Positions 7,987 to 18,171 are shown, counted from the first letter of the stretch. The stretch: DNA of 64,000 bases from Phycisphaera sp. (GCA_025916675.1 CP098402.1:491205-555204); one strand, 5' to 3'. The notes: generated from the letters alone by a model not told the origin. Program-made: numbers and translations.

Positions 7987-8847
7987 ATGAGCGTTTCGAA
8001 CAAATCCCGTATTCTGGCGGGGGTGGCTGCTTTTTCGGTGGCCGCCGCTGCGTGGGGGTCAGACTTTGACCTCCCAACGCTGGAGTTCCCGTATCAGGAG
8101 TCGGATCCCGAAGCGGCTGGCGATGAGGGAGTGGCCGGCGTTGAAGATACATCCGGGCCGACCAGCTTTTGGGAGGGCTGGACGCGGACGGCCGAGTTCG
8201 GCCTGACCGGGTCGTCCGGCAACACCGAGAACCTCAACATCCGCGCCATCTTCGAGACCGAACGCGAGACCGACACGCTCCGCACGCTCTTCCGGGCCCG
8301 CTACCTCTACGGCGAGGACGAGGGCAGTGTCTCGGAGAACGAGGGCCGGGCCCGCGGCGAGAACGACTGGCTGTATCCCGGCGAGCGGTACTTCACGTTC
8401 GTGTTCGGCGTGTACGAGTACGACGAGTTCCAGGATTGGGAAACCCGGCTCCAGTTGTTCGGTGGCCTGGGCTACGAGTTCCTCAAGGAGCGTGCGTTGC
8501 TGGAGAACGGCCAGGACCGGGCTTCGCTCGCGGGTCGTATTGGTGCGGGCGTCACGCGCGAATTTGGTGGGACCGACGACACGTGGCACCCAGAAGGCGT
8601 TGTTGGCCTGGACTTCGTCTGGGAGATCAACGATCGCAACACGTTCGCGGCCGGCACCGAGGTCTTCCCGGCGCTGGACGATCTCGGCGAATTCCGTGCG
8701 GTGAGCTACATCTCGCACGATGTGCTACTGGCCGATACGGCCGATCTGCGACTCCGTGTGGGTGCCGAGCACGAGTACGACTCGGATCCTGGCGATGCGA
8801 AAGAGCACGACGTCAAGTATTTCTTGACGATTCTCGCGACGTTCTAG
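7987..8847 (+). CDS. DUF481-family outer-membrane beta-barrel protein
   Basis: A 286-residue protein with a signal peptide (hydrophobic run LAGVAAFSVAAAAWGS) and alternating beta strands rich in Tyr, Phe and Glu, such as WTRTAEFGLTGSSGNTENLN and the C-terminal strand KYFLTILATF ending in Phe. This is the DUF481/YdiY pattern of an outer-membrane barrel of unknown cargo. AAGGAGAAG sits just upstream of ATG 7987. The mechanosensitive channel follows after 30 bases in the same direction, so the two may be co-transcribed. Confidence 0.82.
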   Translation: MSVSNKSRILAGVAAFSVAAAAWGSDFDLPTLEFPYQESDPEAAGDEGVAGVEDTSGPTSFWEGWTRTAEFGLTGSSGNTENLNIRAIFETERETDTLRTLFRARYLYGEDEGSVSENEGRARGENDWLYPGERYFTFVFGVYEYDEFQDWETRLQLFGGLGYEFLKERALLENGQDRASLAGRIGAGVTREFGGTDDTWHPEGVVGLDFVWEINDRNTFAAGTEVFPALDDLGEFRAVSYISHDVLLADTADLRLRVGAEHEYDSDPGDAKEHDVKYFLTILATF

Positions 8848-8877
8848 TCACAGTCCGAAATTCTGTGGGAGAAGATT

Positions 8878-9813
8878 ATGTTCTTACAAGAAGATGGCGG
8901 TTCGTCCGCCGAGGGTTCTGAGCAGGCTGCCGAGGCTTCCAAGTTCCAGGATACCACCGGTCAACTTTGGGAGAAAATCAGCAGCGGCAACTTCGACCAG
9001 ATCACCCTGCCCGAGGTGTGGTCTATCGCGCAGCCCATCGTGGTGGCGATTGTTCTCATCATCGTCGTGTTGCTGGTCGCCGGCTGGGCCCGCAAGCTGA
9101 CGATCAAGGCGACCAGCAAGGCCCGGGTCGAGATCACGCTGGCCAAGTTCTTCGGGAATCTGGTCAAGTGGGCCATCATGATCATGGGGGCCGTCACGAT
9201 CCTCCAGACCTTCGGTGTCGAGGCGACGAGCTTCGCCGCGGTGGTTGCCGCCCTGGGCTTTGCCATCGGCATGGCGATGTCGGGCACGCTGGGCAATGTC
9301 GCCGCAGGCGTCATGCTGCTCATCTTCCGGCCCTACCGAGTGGGTGACGTCATCAACGTCAACGGTGTGACGGCCAAGGTCGAGGAGATCGAGCTCTTCA
9401 CAACTACGTTTGACACACCCGACAACCGCCGCATCATCATGCCCAACAGCGCGATCTTCGGCAATACGATCGAGAACGTCTCTCATCACACGACGCGACG
9501 CGCCGACGTCTCGGTGGGCACCGCGTACGAAGCCGATATCGATCAGGCGCGTGCGGCGTTGATGGCCGCGGCCAGCAACGTTGAAGGTCGGCTGCCCGAT
9601 CAGGATCCGGTGATCTACCTCAGCGAACTCGGCGGGTCATCCATCGACTGGTCCGTCCGTGTCTGGGTGAACGCCGCCGACTACTGGGCCGTCAAGGAGC
9701 GGCTCACGCGCGACGTGAAGTACGCGCTCGACAAGGCCGGCATCGGCATTCCCTACCCGCAGCGCGACATCCACGTGCCCAACGCGATCAAGGTCACCCT
9801 CGACAAGGGCTGA
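8878..9813 (+). CDS. Small-conductance mechanosensitive channel (MscS family)
   Basis: A 311-residue inner-membrane channel. After an acidic N-terminus there are three membrane helices; the third, pore-lining one carries the Ala/Gly pattern AALGFAIGMAMSGTLGNVAAG. The beta domain follows with FRPYRVGDVINVNG and IIMPNSAIFGNTIEN, and the alpha/beta C-terminal vestibule ends PYPQRDIHV. It would open on hypo-osmotic shock. GGGAGAAG precedes the ATG. It is convergent with asparagine synthase; no terminator hairpin is obvious between them. Confidence 0.93.
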   Translation: MFLQEDGGSSAEGSEQAAEASKFQDTTGQLWEKISSGNFDQITLPEVWSIAQPIVVAIVLIIVVLLVAGWARKLTIKATSKARVEITLAKFFGNLVKWAIMIMGAVTILQTFGVEATSFAAVVAALGFAIGMAMSGTLGNVAAGVMLLIFRPYRVGDVINVNGVTAKVEEIELFTTTFDTPDNRRIIMPNSAIFGNTIENVSHHTTRRADVSVGTAYEADIDQARAALMAAASNVEGRLPDQDPVIYLSELGGSSIDWSVRVWVNAADYWAVKERLTRDVKYALDKAGIGIPYPQRDIHVPNAIKVTLDKG

Positions 9814-9833
9814 GCCGGCTCGCCAACTCGGGA

Positions 9834-11882
9834 CTACTCCGATGGCTCGGCGGGTCGCAACCCGTCGAGCCATTCTGCCCATATGCTGAGCACCAGCAGC
9901 ATGTACAGCCGCTGCGAGTGGTCGCGCCCGTGCCAGGGGTTCAGTGACTTCTCGCCCGCGGCGTCGTGTTCGCGAAGCATCTGTCGCACGAAGTTCATGT
10001 TGATGCCGACGCCCGCACTCGCCAGCCCCGGGAACGGGTCGGCCGACTCGAGGTGGTCGTACAGCAGTTGACGCAGTCCGCCGTAGTCGTCGCGGAACCA
10101 CTGGCCGATGGGAATAGCGAAGCCTTGCTTCGGGCGGTCGACGATTGAGGCGGGGAGGTACTTGCGGGCGACTTGTTTGAGCAGGCCCTTGCGTTCGCCA
10201 TTGGGCATGAGCACGCCGAGCGGCGTCCGCAGCGCGGCTTCGACGAGTTCACGCGCGAGGAACGGAGCGCGGACTTCGAGGGCGACGGCCATGGAGGCGG
10301 TGTCGGTCTTGCGGAGGAGGTCGTCGGAGAGGTAGTACGCAAAGTCTCGTGTGAGCGGATCCTTGCCGCCGATGCTGCACGGCTGGTGGAGATTGAGAAC
10401 TGCGTCAGTGCCGAGCAACCGGCGAAGATCTGGAGTCTGGAAGATGGCTAACAACTCGTCGTAGCCGTTGTGCCGGGCAGCTTTGACGAGCCTTGCGATA
10501 TACGTGCCCTTGCCACCCGGGGAACGCTGGTCAATCAATCGGGTTGGCAGGTATCGTAAGATTTTTCGATGTCGCTTCAACACTGGCGCAATCTGATGGC
10601 GTCGATATCCCCCGAAGAGTTCATCTCCGCCATCGCCGCTCAAGGCAACTCGCACGTGCTCGCGCGCCGCTTGGCACAGCCAGTATGTAGGCAAGAGTGA
10701 GCTGTCACCGAGCGGTAAGCCGAGTTGATGGACCAGGCGTACGAGATCCTCCGCGGGATTTGGTTCGCAGTCCAATGTGGTGTGGAGCGTGCCAAGGGTG
10801 CGTGCGGTCTCAGCGGCCGCCTCGGATTCATCGATCGCTGGGTCCGGCATCCTGAGGGTGAATGTGCGCAAATCCTCGATTTGCTTATTTGCGATCGCGG
10901 CTAGCAATCCGGAGTCGATGCCCCCGGAAAGGAACACGCCGAGCGGGACATCCGCTTCCAGACGATCGGCAACTGATCGCTCGAGCATTTCTTGCGCCGC
11001 AAGGTGATGCGTGAGTGGATAGCCGAGACCCCCGCGCACAGGGCGGTTCCAGCGGCGGTCGCGTTCATCATCTGGGCGGCCTGATCCGGGCGTATCGGCA
11101 CCCTCGGAGGGCCCGTTTCCGTGAAGCCGACACACGCCCTGGAACGACTGGCTTGTGGTTGTGGGGCTGAGGTAGTGGAAGCCAAATGGGACCCAGGCGA
11201 AGAGGAATCGAATCGGTTCGGCAATGTCCGGATCGTGACGAGCGGTCCAGTGATCAATCGCCGAGGCGGAAGACGCATATATCACGATCCGTTGGCGGGG
11301 TTCGCGCGTGCGAAAGAGTGGTTTTTCACCCGACAGATCTCGTGCTGCGGCTAACTGGCCGGTAGCGCGATCCCATGCCAGGATTGCGTACATGCCGTCG
11401 ACGCGATCCTGCGTGAGCAGGCCCCACCTCCGCCACCCATGCACCAACACCTCCGTATCCGAGTGGTCCGTCTCGAACCACGCTCCCTGCTGGGTCAGCT
11501 CCGTCCGCAGCTCGTGCTGGTTATAGATGCAGCCGTTGAAGACCACAGCCACCAGGGGCTTGTCGGGGCACAGTTCGTGCGCGAGCTTCGGCTCTTCGCC
11601 CGGCTGGTAGGTCAGGTCGGCGCGCAGGCGCTCGCCATCGTGGACCATGGGCTGGTGGCCGCCCGCGTGGTCGAGGATGCTCAGGCGGCGGTGGACGAAC
11701 GCAACGTCGACCATGGTGCCGTCGGGGCGGGTCGCGCGATCTCGGAAGCGGCCCTGGCCGTCTGGGCCGCGGTGCCTGATACCCTCGTCGAGAACGTCGA
11801 GCCACGCCTCGGGGATGGCCTCGAGGGGGTGGGGTGCCTGCCCTGGCTCGTGGATTCGCAATACACCGGCGATGCCGCACAT
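9834..11882 (-). CDS. asnB: Asparagine synthase (glutamine-hydrolysing)
   Basis: A 682-residue two-domain enzyme making asparagine from aspartate, glutamine and ATP. The N-terminal Ntn amidotransferase starts MCGIAGVL with catalytic Cys2 and has GIRHRGPDGQG and FVHRRLSILD. The synthase domain has the ATP-pyrophosphatase loop LSGGIDSGLLAA and ALSGDGGDELFGGYRRH, and ends with RPKQGFAIP and the DVL-like helix region. A low-complexity insert (rich in Gly, Asp, Arg) around residues 245-285 makes it longer than E. coli AsnB. It follows a membrane-protein gene by 26 bp on the same strand and may share its transcript. Confidence 0.93.
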   Translation of the reverse strand: MCGIAGVLRIHEPGQAPHPLEAIPEAWLDVLDEGIRHRGPDGQGRFRDRATRPDGTMVDVAFVHRRLSILDHAGGHQPMVHDGERLRADLTYQPGEEPKLAHELCPDKPLVAVVFNGCIYNQHELRTELTQQGAWFETDHSDTEVLVHGWRRWGLLTQDRVDGMYAILAWDRATGQLAAARDLSGEKPLFRTREPRQRIVIYASSASAIDHWTARHDPDIAEPIRFLFAWVPFGFHYLSPTTTSQSFQGVCRLHGNGPSEGADTPGSGRPDDERDRRWNRPVRGGLGYPLTHHLAAQEMLERSVADRLEADVPLGVFLSGGIDSGLLAAIANKQIEDLRTFTLRMPDPAIDESEAAAETARTLGTLHTTLDCEPNPAEDLVRLVHQLGLPLGDSSLLPTYWLCQAAREHVRVALSGDGGDELFGGYRRHQIAPVLKRHRKILRYLPTRLIDQRSPGGKGTYIARLVKAARHNGYDELLAIFQTPDLRRLLGTDAVLNLHQPCSIGGKDPLTRDFAYYLSDDLLRKTDTASMAVALEVRAPFLARELVEAALRTPLGVLMPNGERKGLLKQVARKYLPASIVDRPKQGFAIPIGQWFRDDYGGLRQLLYDHLESADPFPGLASAGVGINMNFVRQMLREHDAAGEKSLNPWHGRDHSQRLYMLLVLSIWAEWLDGLRPAEPSE

Positions 11883-11908
11883 GGTGAGGGTTGTAGGCCC
11901 GTGCGGGG

Positions 11909-12520
11909 CTACACGGCTTCACGCTCGCGCGACGCGGGCTCCGTTGCGTCGGCGGGCTCGGGCATGGTCTTAGGCTCGACGGTGCCCGGCTCGGCCGTGC
12001 CCTTGGCCTCGTAGTGGTGATCGCCCTTGAACGTGCCCGTCCAGATGCCGCTGATGGTGTGCAGCGTGCGGGTAACGAGGATCGCGGTGGCGAAGCTGTA
12101 CACGAACGCCCACGATGCCGACACGCCCGCGTACTTCTGCAGGCTGTACATCATGCCGATCGACACGGCGGCGAACACCGGCACCAGGATCATCCGCTCG
12201 GCCTGAACGCGGCCGGCGTCCGCCAGGAAGTTCTTGCGGTGGGCGGGCAGTTCGGGTTTGGGGCCGGTGCCATGGACCAGCGACGGCTTCCAGTGGTTGG
12301 CGATCCAGTGCAGCCCGAAGTAGACGGCCACGTCGAAGATGGTGTCCAGGCCGTAGGCGATGAGGGTGATGAGGAACTTGTACTCGGCTCCGAGCCACCC
12401 AGAGATGAGCATGACCGGGAACTTGGCCAGCGCGATCGCGATGAAGCCCGCCAGCACGAGATTGAGATTGATATTGAGTAGTCGGCTTCGCTGATAGAAG
12501 CGCACGATCTGGCGGGGCAT
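11909..12520 (-). CDS. Multi-pass membrane protein, unknown function
   Basis: A 203-residue protein with four likely membrane helices: near residues 15-40 (LVLAGFIAIALAKFPVMLISGW), 45-65, 110-130 (ILVPVFAAVSIGMMYSL) and 135-160. It ends in a charged tail rich in Pro, Glu and Ala (EPADATEPASRERE). I do not recognise a family. ATG 12520 was chosen because homology-like hydrophobic content starts there; upstream in-frame codons to 12610 look non-coding. The gene is divergent from the hybrid kinase and precedes asparagine synthase. Confidence 0.7.
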   Translation of the reverse strand: MPRQIVRFYQRSRLLNINLNLVLAGFIAIALAKFPVMLISGWLGAEYKFLITLIAYGLDTIFDVAVYFGLHWIANHWKPSLVHGTGPKPELPAHRKNFLADAGRVQAERMILVPVFAAVSIGMMYSLQKYAGVSASWAFVYSFATAILVTRTLHTISGIWTGTFKGDHHYEAKGTAEPGTVEPKTMPEPADATEPASREREAV

Positions 12521-12680
12521 CGGCGGATGGTAGGGGGGCTTCCCGCCCGTGCCGCAGACCCGCTGCGTCGTGAGGCTTGCTCTGGGTGGTGCACGCGAAT
12601 CGGGCTGCACTGGCGGGACGGATCGGCCGATCCGATAGGTAGAACAGTGGCCGGGGTATTGATGTTATCGGGCCAATGCA

Positions 12681-15600
12681 ATGTTCTGGTGGAGCCCTCG
12701 AGCGGTGCAAACAGCAGAAGCCAAACCCGACACGAGACGCCGGTGGATCGTGCGCGTCCTCGTGCGTTCGGCGTTGGGGCTCGTGCTGGCGTTTGTCTTC
12801 GCGGTCTTGTTGATCGACCATCTCAGCAATCTGCATGGGCTCATGCTGGCGGCCGAGATCTGCTTTGTGATAGCTGTTGCGTGGCCACTCGTACAGGCGC
12901 TGCGCCGGCTGAAGAGCGAGGCGTCGACGCAGCGTCAGGACCTCGAATGGCTGGCCGACATCGCCCGCCGGACAACCAACGCCGTCATTGTCACCGACGT
13001 CCAACGTCGTGTGATCTGGGTCAATGATGCGTTCACGCGCATCTCGGGATACACCCTCGACGAGATGATCGGGCGTGTTCCGGGCCAAGTCCTATTCAGC
13101 CCGAACTCGGATCCGAGCACGCTCGACGACATGTTCGAGCAACTGTCGAATGATCGAGGGTTCCAGGGTGAGTTGCTCAACCGCGCCAAGGATGGAAGCG
13201 ATTACTGGGTGCTGCTCGACATGCAGCCGCGGCACAACGATGATGGTGCGCTGATCGGATTCATGGCCATCGAGAGCGATATCACCGAACGGAAGCTCAC
13301 TCAGATCGAACAAGAGCGGGTCATGGCCGAACTGGCGGGCTTCTTCGAGAGTTCGCTCGAACTGTTGTGCATCATCGATTTCCAGGGCCGGTACGTCAAG
13401 GCCAACGACGCTTGGGAGAACCTCCTCGGCATATCGTGCGACGAGCTTTGCTCCCGAGAGTTCAGGGAATTCGTCCACCCCGATGACATCAGCACTTCCG
13501 AAAGTCGCTTGGAGACGCTCTCGCAGGGTGGCTCGATCGCACCATTCCGCAATCGCTACCGAAGCCGTGACGGGTCGTGGCGAACGCTCGAGTGGCGGGC
13601 CAACCGTCGAGGCGGCTTCGTGTATGCGGCGGCTCGAGACGTGACCGAGCAGATCGAGATGGAGCGCGCGCTCCTCGAACAGGCCGAGCGCACCGAGATG
13701 GCGCTTGCTGGCGGCGATCTTGGAACCTGGGATTGGGAGATCAAGACGGGAAGGCTCAGCCTCGATGCGCGTTGGGCAGAAATGATCGGTGAGACGATCG
13801 AGACAGTCGGAAACACGACGGACGCGTGGTCGTCACGGGTCCATCCCGAAGACCTCCCGAATTGCCAATCGCGCCTGTGGGAGTATGTGAATAACGGAAT
13901 GCCGTATCAGGATGTGCGATTTCGGATGCGCCATCGCGATGGGAACTGGCGCTGGATTCGCGCGTCGGGCAAGGTTGTTGCTTGGGACGAGCACGACGAG
14001 CCGATTCGTATGGTGGGCACACACTCCGATGTCACGGACGTGGTGCTTGGTGAGGCGCTGCAGAATGAAACCAATCACCGCATGGAACTCGCCCTGGAAG
14101 CCGGCGGGATGGGCTTCTGGGATTGGGATCTGGATACGGGCGAGTTTGCGTGCGACGAGCGGTGGGCGGCCCTTCTCGGCGAGCAATCCTGTGATCTGAT
14201 ACCCGACGCGAGCACGCTACTGACGCGCGTGCATCCCGAAGATCTTGAGCTCCTCGAGTCTCAGATTCAAAGGCACGTTGAAGGGCAGCAGCCGTTCATT
14301 GGGGTCCAGTGTCGCATGCGACACAAAGATGGCACGTGGCGATGGACCCGTGTGTTTGGAAAGTCGACCGCGGATTCAATCAGCCAGGCCGGGAGCCGGT
14401 TGGTCGGGATCCAGATGGACGTGCACGAGCAGGTCGAGTCGCAGACGCAACTCGCCCGGCGTGAGACCGAATTGGCCAACACGGTCCGCTTGGCTGGAGT
14501 CGGGGGGTGGGATCTCGATCACCTTCGTGGTGTTCTGGTGTGGTCCGACCAGGTCAAGGCCATCCATGAAGTCGGAGCGGACTTTGAGCCGAGCCTGGAA
14601 TCGGCGATCCAGTTTTACGCGCCGGATGTGCGCGAGCAGGTGGGCCGATACGTGGAGCGGGCGATTCAGTTTGGTGAGGCATTTGATTTCGAGATGCCGT
14701 TTACCACGGCGAAGGGACGACACCGCTGGGTTCGATCGGTCGGCGAGCCGGTGTACGTCGAAGGCAAGATAGTGAGGGTGGCCGGAGCGTTCCAGGACAT
14801 TACCGACCAGCGTGCCCAGCGTGAGGCACTCGAAGAATCGAATCAGGCGCTCGAAGTGGCCCAGACGATATCGCGCATGGGCAGTTGGAGCTACGACGCT
14901 GCAACGCGCGAGGCGACGTGGTCAAAACACCTCTTCTACCTGTTCGACTTGCCATCCGATACGGGGGCGCCGACAAACGAACAAGTCTTGGCCCAGTATG
15001 TCGAGGAAGACTCCGCCCGTCTCGCTCAGGCCATCGAGATCGCACTCACCGAGGGTACCCCGTACGCTCTGACGCTCCAAAGGCGGCATGATCGCAACGG
15101 CGTGCGGTTTGTCACGGTCGAGGGTCGAGTGCGGCGCGACGAGAATGGTAACATTGGTGGACTCTTCGGAACGGCCCGGGACGTGACCGCCGAGGTGGAG
15201 AGAGAAGCCGAACTCCGCGAAGCGCGGCTGCGCGCTGAAGATGCGAGCCGGAGCAAGACCGAGTTCCTGGCCAACATGAGCCACGAGATTCGCACCCCGA
15301 TGACGGCCATCCTCGGCTACGCCGATTTGCTCGATGACGCGAACCTTACCGGCGAACAGCGATCGGAACACGTGGAAGTCATCAAACGCAACGGCGAGCA
15401 CTTGCTCACGATCATCAACGACATCCTGGATGTCTCGAAAATCGACGCGGGGCGCATGGTTGTCGAGCGGTTGCAGACCGCCCCGCACGAAGTCCTGCGA
15501 GACGTAGCCCGGCTGATGCGTGTCAAGGCCGATGCCAAGGGGCTCGATCTTGTATTAGATAGTCGCACAGACGTTCCAAAGGCAGTGCTGACGGATCCTA

Positions 15601-16445
15601 CACGCCTGCGTCAGATCCTTGTCAACCTGCTGGGCAATGCCATCAAGTTCACCGCGAGGGGCACCGTGTCGGTTTCGATGGGATACGAGCACGGGCCCGA
15701 GGGTGGCAGGCTTTCGTTCCGAGTGTGCGATACCGGCATTGGCATGACCAGCGAGCAACTCGAACACGTGTTCACCGCGTTTACGCAGGCGGACGCGTCG
15801 ATGACGCGCCGGTTTGGAGGTACCGGCCTGGGCTTGCGTATTAGCAAGCGACTCGCCAACATGCTCGGCGGCGACATCTCGGTCGAGAGCATCCCCGGTG
15901 AGGGCAGCGCGTTTACGCTTACGATCGAAGCGGGTCAGGTGATCGGTGCCGAGAGTGTGCCAGCCAGTTCGCTCTCACTGAGCCCCATCCGGAAGGCACG
16001 CGAGGCGGCCACGAGCAGGAACGGAGGCGAACCCCTTGCCGGTCTGCGCATCCTCTTGATGGAAGATGGCTTGGACAACCTGCGCCTGATCTGCACCCAT
16101 CTGCGCCGGGCCGGAGCCGACGTGACGACCGCAGCGGATGGGCGGCTAGGGTTGTCGTTGCTTACCGACGATGGAACGGTCGACGGCCCACTGCACGCTG
16201 CGATGCCTTTCGACGCCATCGTGACCGATATGCAGATGCCCAACCTTGACGGCTATACCGTCGTGAAGATGCTCCGCGAGCGGGGATGCCAACTGCCCAT
16301 TGTGGCGCTCACAGCACATTCGATGCCCGGCGACGAGGAACGCTGCCTCGAAGCCGGCTGCGACGCCTACGCGGCCAAACCGGTCAACAAGCATGAACTG
16401 ATCGAGGCGCTACTGGGCGCCAGGCAGCAGCGGCCCGCAGCGTGA
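12681..16445 (+). CDS. Hybrid sensor histidine kinase with six PAS domains and receiver
   Basis: A 1254-residue membrane kinase. Two membrane helices lie near residues 25-47 and 52-70. Six PAS/PAC units follow (about 90-195, 213-325, 335-460, 465-590, 595-715, 720-845); units 3-5 share WDWEI/WDWDL openings and the WRWIRA-type PAC strand. The HisKA phospho-acceptor is His868 in NMSHEIRTPM. The ATPase has NLLGNAIKFT, DTGIGM and GGTGLGL. A C-terminal receiver has Asp1183 in VTDMQMPNLDG and lysine in AAKPVNK. It is complete, with all catalytic motifs. Ligands are unknown; PAS3-6 resemble light/redox/energy PAS_3-type folds. No output regulator is adjacent. Confidence 0.92.
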   Translation: MFWWSPRAVQTAEAKPDTRRRWIVRVLVRSALGLVLAFVFAVLLIDHLSNLHGLMLAAEICFVIAVAWPLVQALRRLKSEASTQRQDLEWLADIARRTTNAVIVTDVQRRVIWVNDAFTRISGYTLDEMIGRVPGQVLFSPNSDPSTLDDMFEQLSNDRGFQGELLNRAKDGSDYWVLLDMQPRHNDDGALIGFMAIESDITERKLTQIEQERVMAELAGFFESSLELLCIIDFQGRYVKANDAWENLLGISCDELCSREFREFVHPDDISTSESRLETLSQGGSIAPFRNRYRSRDGSWRTLEWRANRRGGFVYAAARDVTEQIEMERALLEQAERTEMALAGGDLGTWDWEIKTGRLSLDARWAEMIGETIETVGNTTDAWSSRVHPEDLPNCQSRLWEYVNNGMPYQDVRFRMRHRDGNWRWIRASGKVVAWDEHDEPIRMVGTHSDVTDVVLGEALQNETNHRMELALEAGGMGFWDWDLDTGEFACDERWAALLGEQSCDLIPDASTLLTRVHPEDLELLESQIQRHVEGQQPFIGVQCRMRHKDGTWRWTRVFGKSTADSISQAGSRLVGIQMDVHEQVESQTQLARRETELANTVRLAGVGGWDLDHLRGVLVWSDQVKAIHEVGADFEPSLESAIQFYAPDVREQVGRYVERAIQFGEAFDFEMPFTTAKGRHRWVRSVGEPVYVEGKIVRVAGAFQDITDQRAQREALEESNQALEVAQTISRMGSWSYDAATREATWSKHLFYLFDLPSDTGAPTNEQVLAQYVEEDSARLAQAIEIALTEGTPYALTLQRRHDRNGVRFVTVEGRVRRDENGNIGGLFGTARDVTAEVEREAELREARLRAEDASRSKTEFLANMSHEIRTPMTAILGYADLLDDANLTGEQRSEHVEVIKRNGEHLLTIINDILDVSKIDAGRMVVERLQTAPHEVLRDVARLMRVKADAKGLDLVLDSRTDVPKAVLTDPTRLRQILVNLLGNAIKFTARGTVSVSMGYEHGPEGGRLSFRVCDTGIGMTSEQLEHVFTAFTQADASMTRRFGGTGLGLRISKRLANMLGGDISVESIPGEGSAFTLTIEAGQVIGAESVPASSLSLSPIRKAREAATSRNGGEPLAGLRILLMEDGLDNLRLICTHLRRAGADVTTAADGRLGLSLLTDDGTVDGPLHAAMPFDAIVTDMQMPNLDGYTVVKMLRERGCQLPIVALTAHSMPGDEERCLEAGCDAYAAKPVNKHELIEALLGARQQRPAA

Positions 16446-16457
16446 GCACCCGAGAGC

Positions 16458-16877
16458 CTACTCGACGGGTGTACAAATCGCGCCGTCGCGTGTGTACCGG
16501 GGCACGCTCTGGTCCAAAGCCTGGGACCAGTTCTCGATGCCACCCGCGATGGAGTGCGTTTGCTCAAAGCCACAGCCTCGCAATGCGAGCGCGGCCTTGA
16601 TCGAGCGCACGCCGTGGTGGCAGAGTGTGAGGATGGGGCGGCCATTGGCGGCGTCCTCGATGTCGTCCAGGTACTCGTTCAGTTCGTGGAGCGGCGCGTG
16701 GACTCCATCGCCGGTCGCCGGTAGCTTGGCAACGTCGAGTTCCTCTATAAGGCGGACGTCGACCAGGAGCGCCTCACCATTGGCCAACATCTGGGCGGCC
16801 GCTTTGGGGGAGATCTCGTAGTTGGGCTTGAAGGGGTAGCCCGCTGGCAACCCGTTCTCATCGAACGAACCGATCAT
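16458..16877 (-). CDS. Rhodanese-like domain protein
   Basis: A 139-residue single rhodanese domain. It has the LLVDVRLIEELDVAKLP strand, the active-site loop LCHHGVRS with the catalytic Cys, and GGIENWSQALD at the end. It would carry sulfur as a persulfide, cytoplasmic by lack of a signal. Its ATG overlaps the TGA of the upstream lipoprotein gene (ATGA at 16874-16877), indicating translational coupling. It is the last gene of a four-gene minus-strand operon. Confidence 0.88.
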   Translation of the reverse strand: MIGSFDENGLPAGYPFKPNYEISPKAAAQMLANGEALLVDVRLIEELDVAKLPATGDGVHAPLHELNEYLDDIEDAANGRPILTLCHHGVRSIKAALALRGCGFEQTHSIAGGIENWSQALDQSVPRYTRDGAICTPVE

Positions 16878-17470
16878 AACTCGCGAGCCTCGGCGGGGCG
16901 GGAGACCACCGTGCCGCCGACCGTGCCAACGGGCCGGCCCGTGATCGGGAGCCCGGTCTCCCACGCCTCTGGCGCACGGATGTATGTGGTGTCGGGCGAG
17001 GCGTCGAGCTTGTTGGGCGGCGTCTCGGTGAACATCCGTACCGGCATCATCACGAGGTCATAGACCTGCAGGAACGGCTCGTACGCCAGGCTCTTAAGCT
17101 GGTGGCTGTTGCCGCTGCCGTACTCGTGGGCCGAGAGCTCGCTGGGGAGCGTGCCGTCGTACCGCCAATCGCCCGTCGTGGGCAGGCGCGCCGGCGCGTA
17201 GTGGGGGGTATGCAGTGTCAGGTCGCTCGGTGCCAGCAACGCGATCGTTGCCCACCGGCTGCGATCGAGCACGTTCCCGTCACGGGTGCTGGTCGACGGC
17301 TGGGGCGCGGTGCGGTCGAGTTGCTGCTGGCCAGCCAGGGCCGGTAGGGTGACGACGCCGCCGATTGTGCCAAACTCCTCGGGGCTCTGCCGGGCGGCGA
17401 TGCAGCCCGAGAGTGTGGCCAACGCCAGGAGTGAGCAACAGGTCGCGATTATGGTGGGGGTTCTCGCCAT
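16874..17470 (-). CDS. Lipoprotein of unknown function
   Basis: A 198-residue protein with a signal peptide ending in the lipobox ATLSGC. The rest is proline- and threonine-rich without a domain I recognise; it includes DLVMMPVRMFTETPPNK, a pattern also seen in unnamed planctomycete lipoproteins. It begins 37 bp after recX and overlaps the rhodanese start by four bases, so it belongs to the same transcript. Confidence 0.72.
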   Translation of the reverse strand: MARTPTIIATCCSLLALATLSGCIAARQSPEEFGTIGGVVTLPALAGQQQLDRTAPQPSTSTRDGNVLDRSRWATIALLAPSDLTLHTPHYAPARLPTTGDWRYDGTLPSELSAHEYGSGNSHQLKSLAYEPFLQVYDLVMMPVRMFTETPPNKLDASPDTTYIRAPEAWETGLPITGRPVGTVGGTVVSRPAEAREL

Positions 17471-17507
17471 GTCCCATGCTATTCAGCTCGGGCAGGGCAT
17501 GAGACCA

Positions 17508-18158
17508 TCAGAACACCTCATCATCGGCAGTCCCGAGCACTTGCTCGATCGCCTCGGCGGCCGTCTCCGCGTCGAAGCCGCGTCGGGCCAGCACCCCGAA
17601 CATCCGCCGCCGCATGGCCTCGGGTGTGAGTGAGAGTGCCTGGAGCCGCTTGAGTTGGGCCCTGGCCGCGTCGACCGCCCGCTGGCCCTCGCCGGTGCTC
17701 GGCGCGTGGGCGTCCAGGGCTTCTTCCAGCATCTCCGCCCCCAGCTTGGCCCGTTCGAGGCGATCGCGGATGGCCTCACGCCCGTGGGGCTTGACCCCAC
17801 CCAACTGCTCGGCCAGGTCGTCGGCCAGCCGGGCATCGTCGACCGCGCCGCTCCGCACCAGAGCATCGACCGCCCGATCGACGGCTTCCTTTGGAAACCG
17901 CTTTCCGAGGCGCTCTCGAAGCTCCGCGCTCGATCGCGGGCGCACGCGCAGCAAACGCCCGGCGGCGATCCGTGCCCCTGCTTCAGCGAGAACCTGCCGT
18001 ACGCGCTCTTGTATGGCTGGCGTCCATGGATCGCCGCTCACGAGCTGGCCATCGACGACCGCCGCATCGTCGAGCGTGGCGTTCTTGTGGTCGGGGGTCA
18101 CCAGTTTCCAGCGATTCGGGCCTCTCGAAACAAGCGTGATGGTCTCGGGCTCTTCCAT
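17508..18158 (-). CDS. recX: Regulatory protein RecX
   Basis: A 216-residue, helix-rich protein matching RecX, which binds RecA filaments and limits strand exchange. Three RecX three-helix repeats are visible: RPRSSAELRERLGKRFPKEA, then GAVDDARLADDLAEQLG, and the C-terminal MRRRMFGVLARRGFDAETAAEAI. An N-terminal beta-type segment (TITLVSRGPNRWKLV) is common in longer RecX proteins. recA is not in the window. It lies 13 bp after the TPR gene. Confidence 0.88.
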   Translation of the reverse strand: MEEPETITLVSRGPNRWKLVTPDHKNATLDDAAVVDGQLVSGDPWTPAIQERVRQVLAEAGARIAAGRLLRVRPRSSAELRERLGKRFPKEAVDRAVDALVRSGAVDDARLADDLAEQLGGVKPHGREAIRDRLERAKLGAEMLEEALDAHAPSTGEGQRAVDAARAQLKRLQALSLTPEAMRRRMFGVLARRGFDAETAAEAIEQVLGTADDEVF

Positions 18159-18171
18159 GGGAGCACGCCTG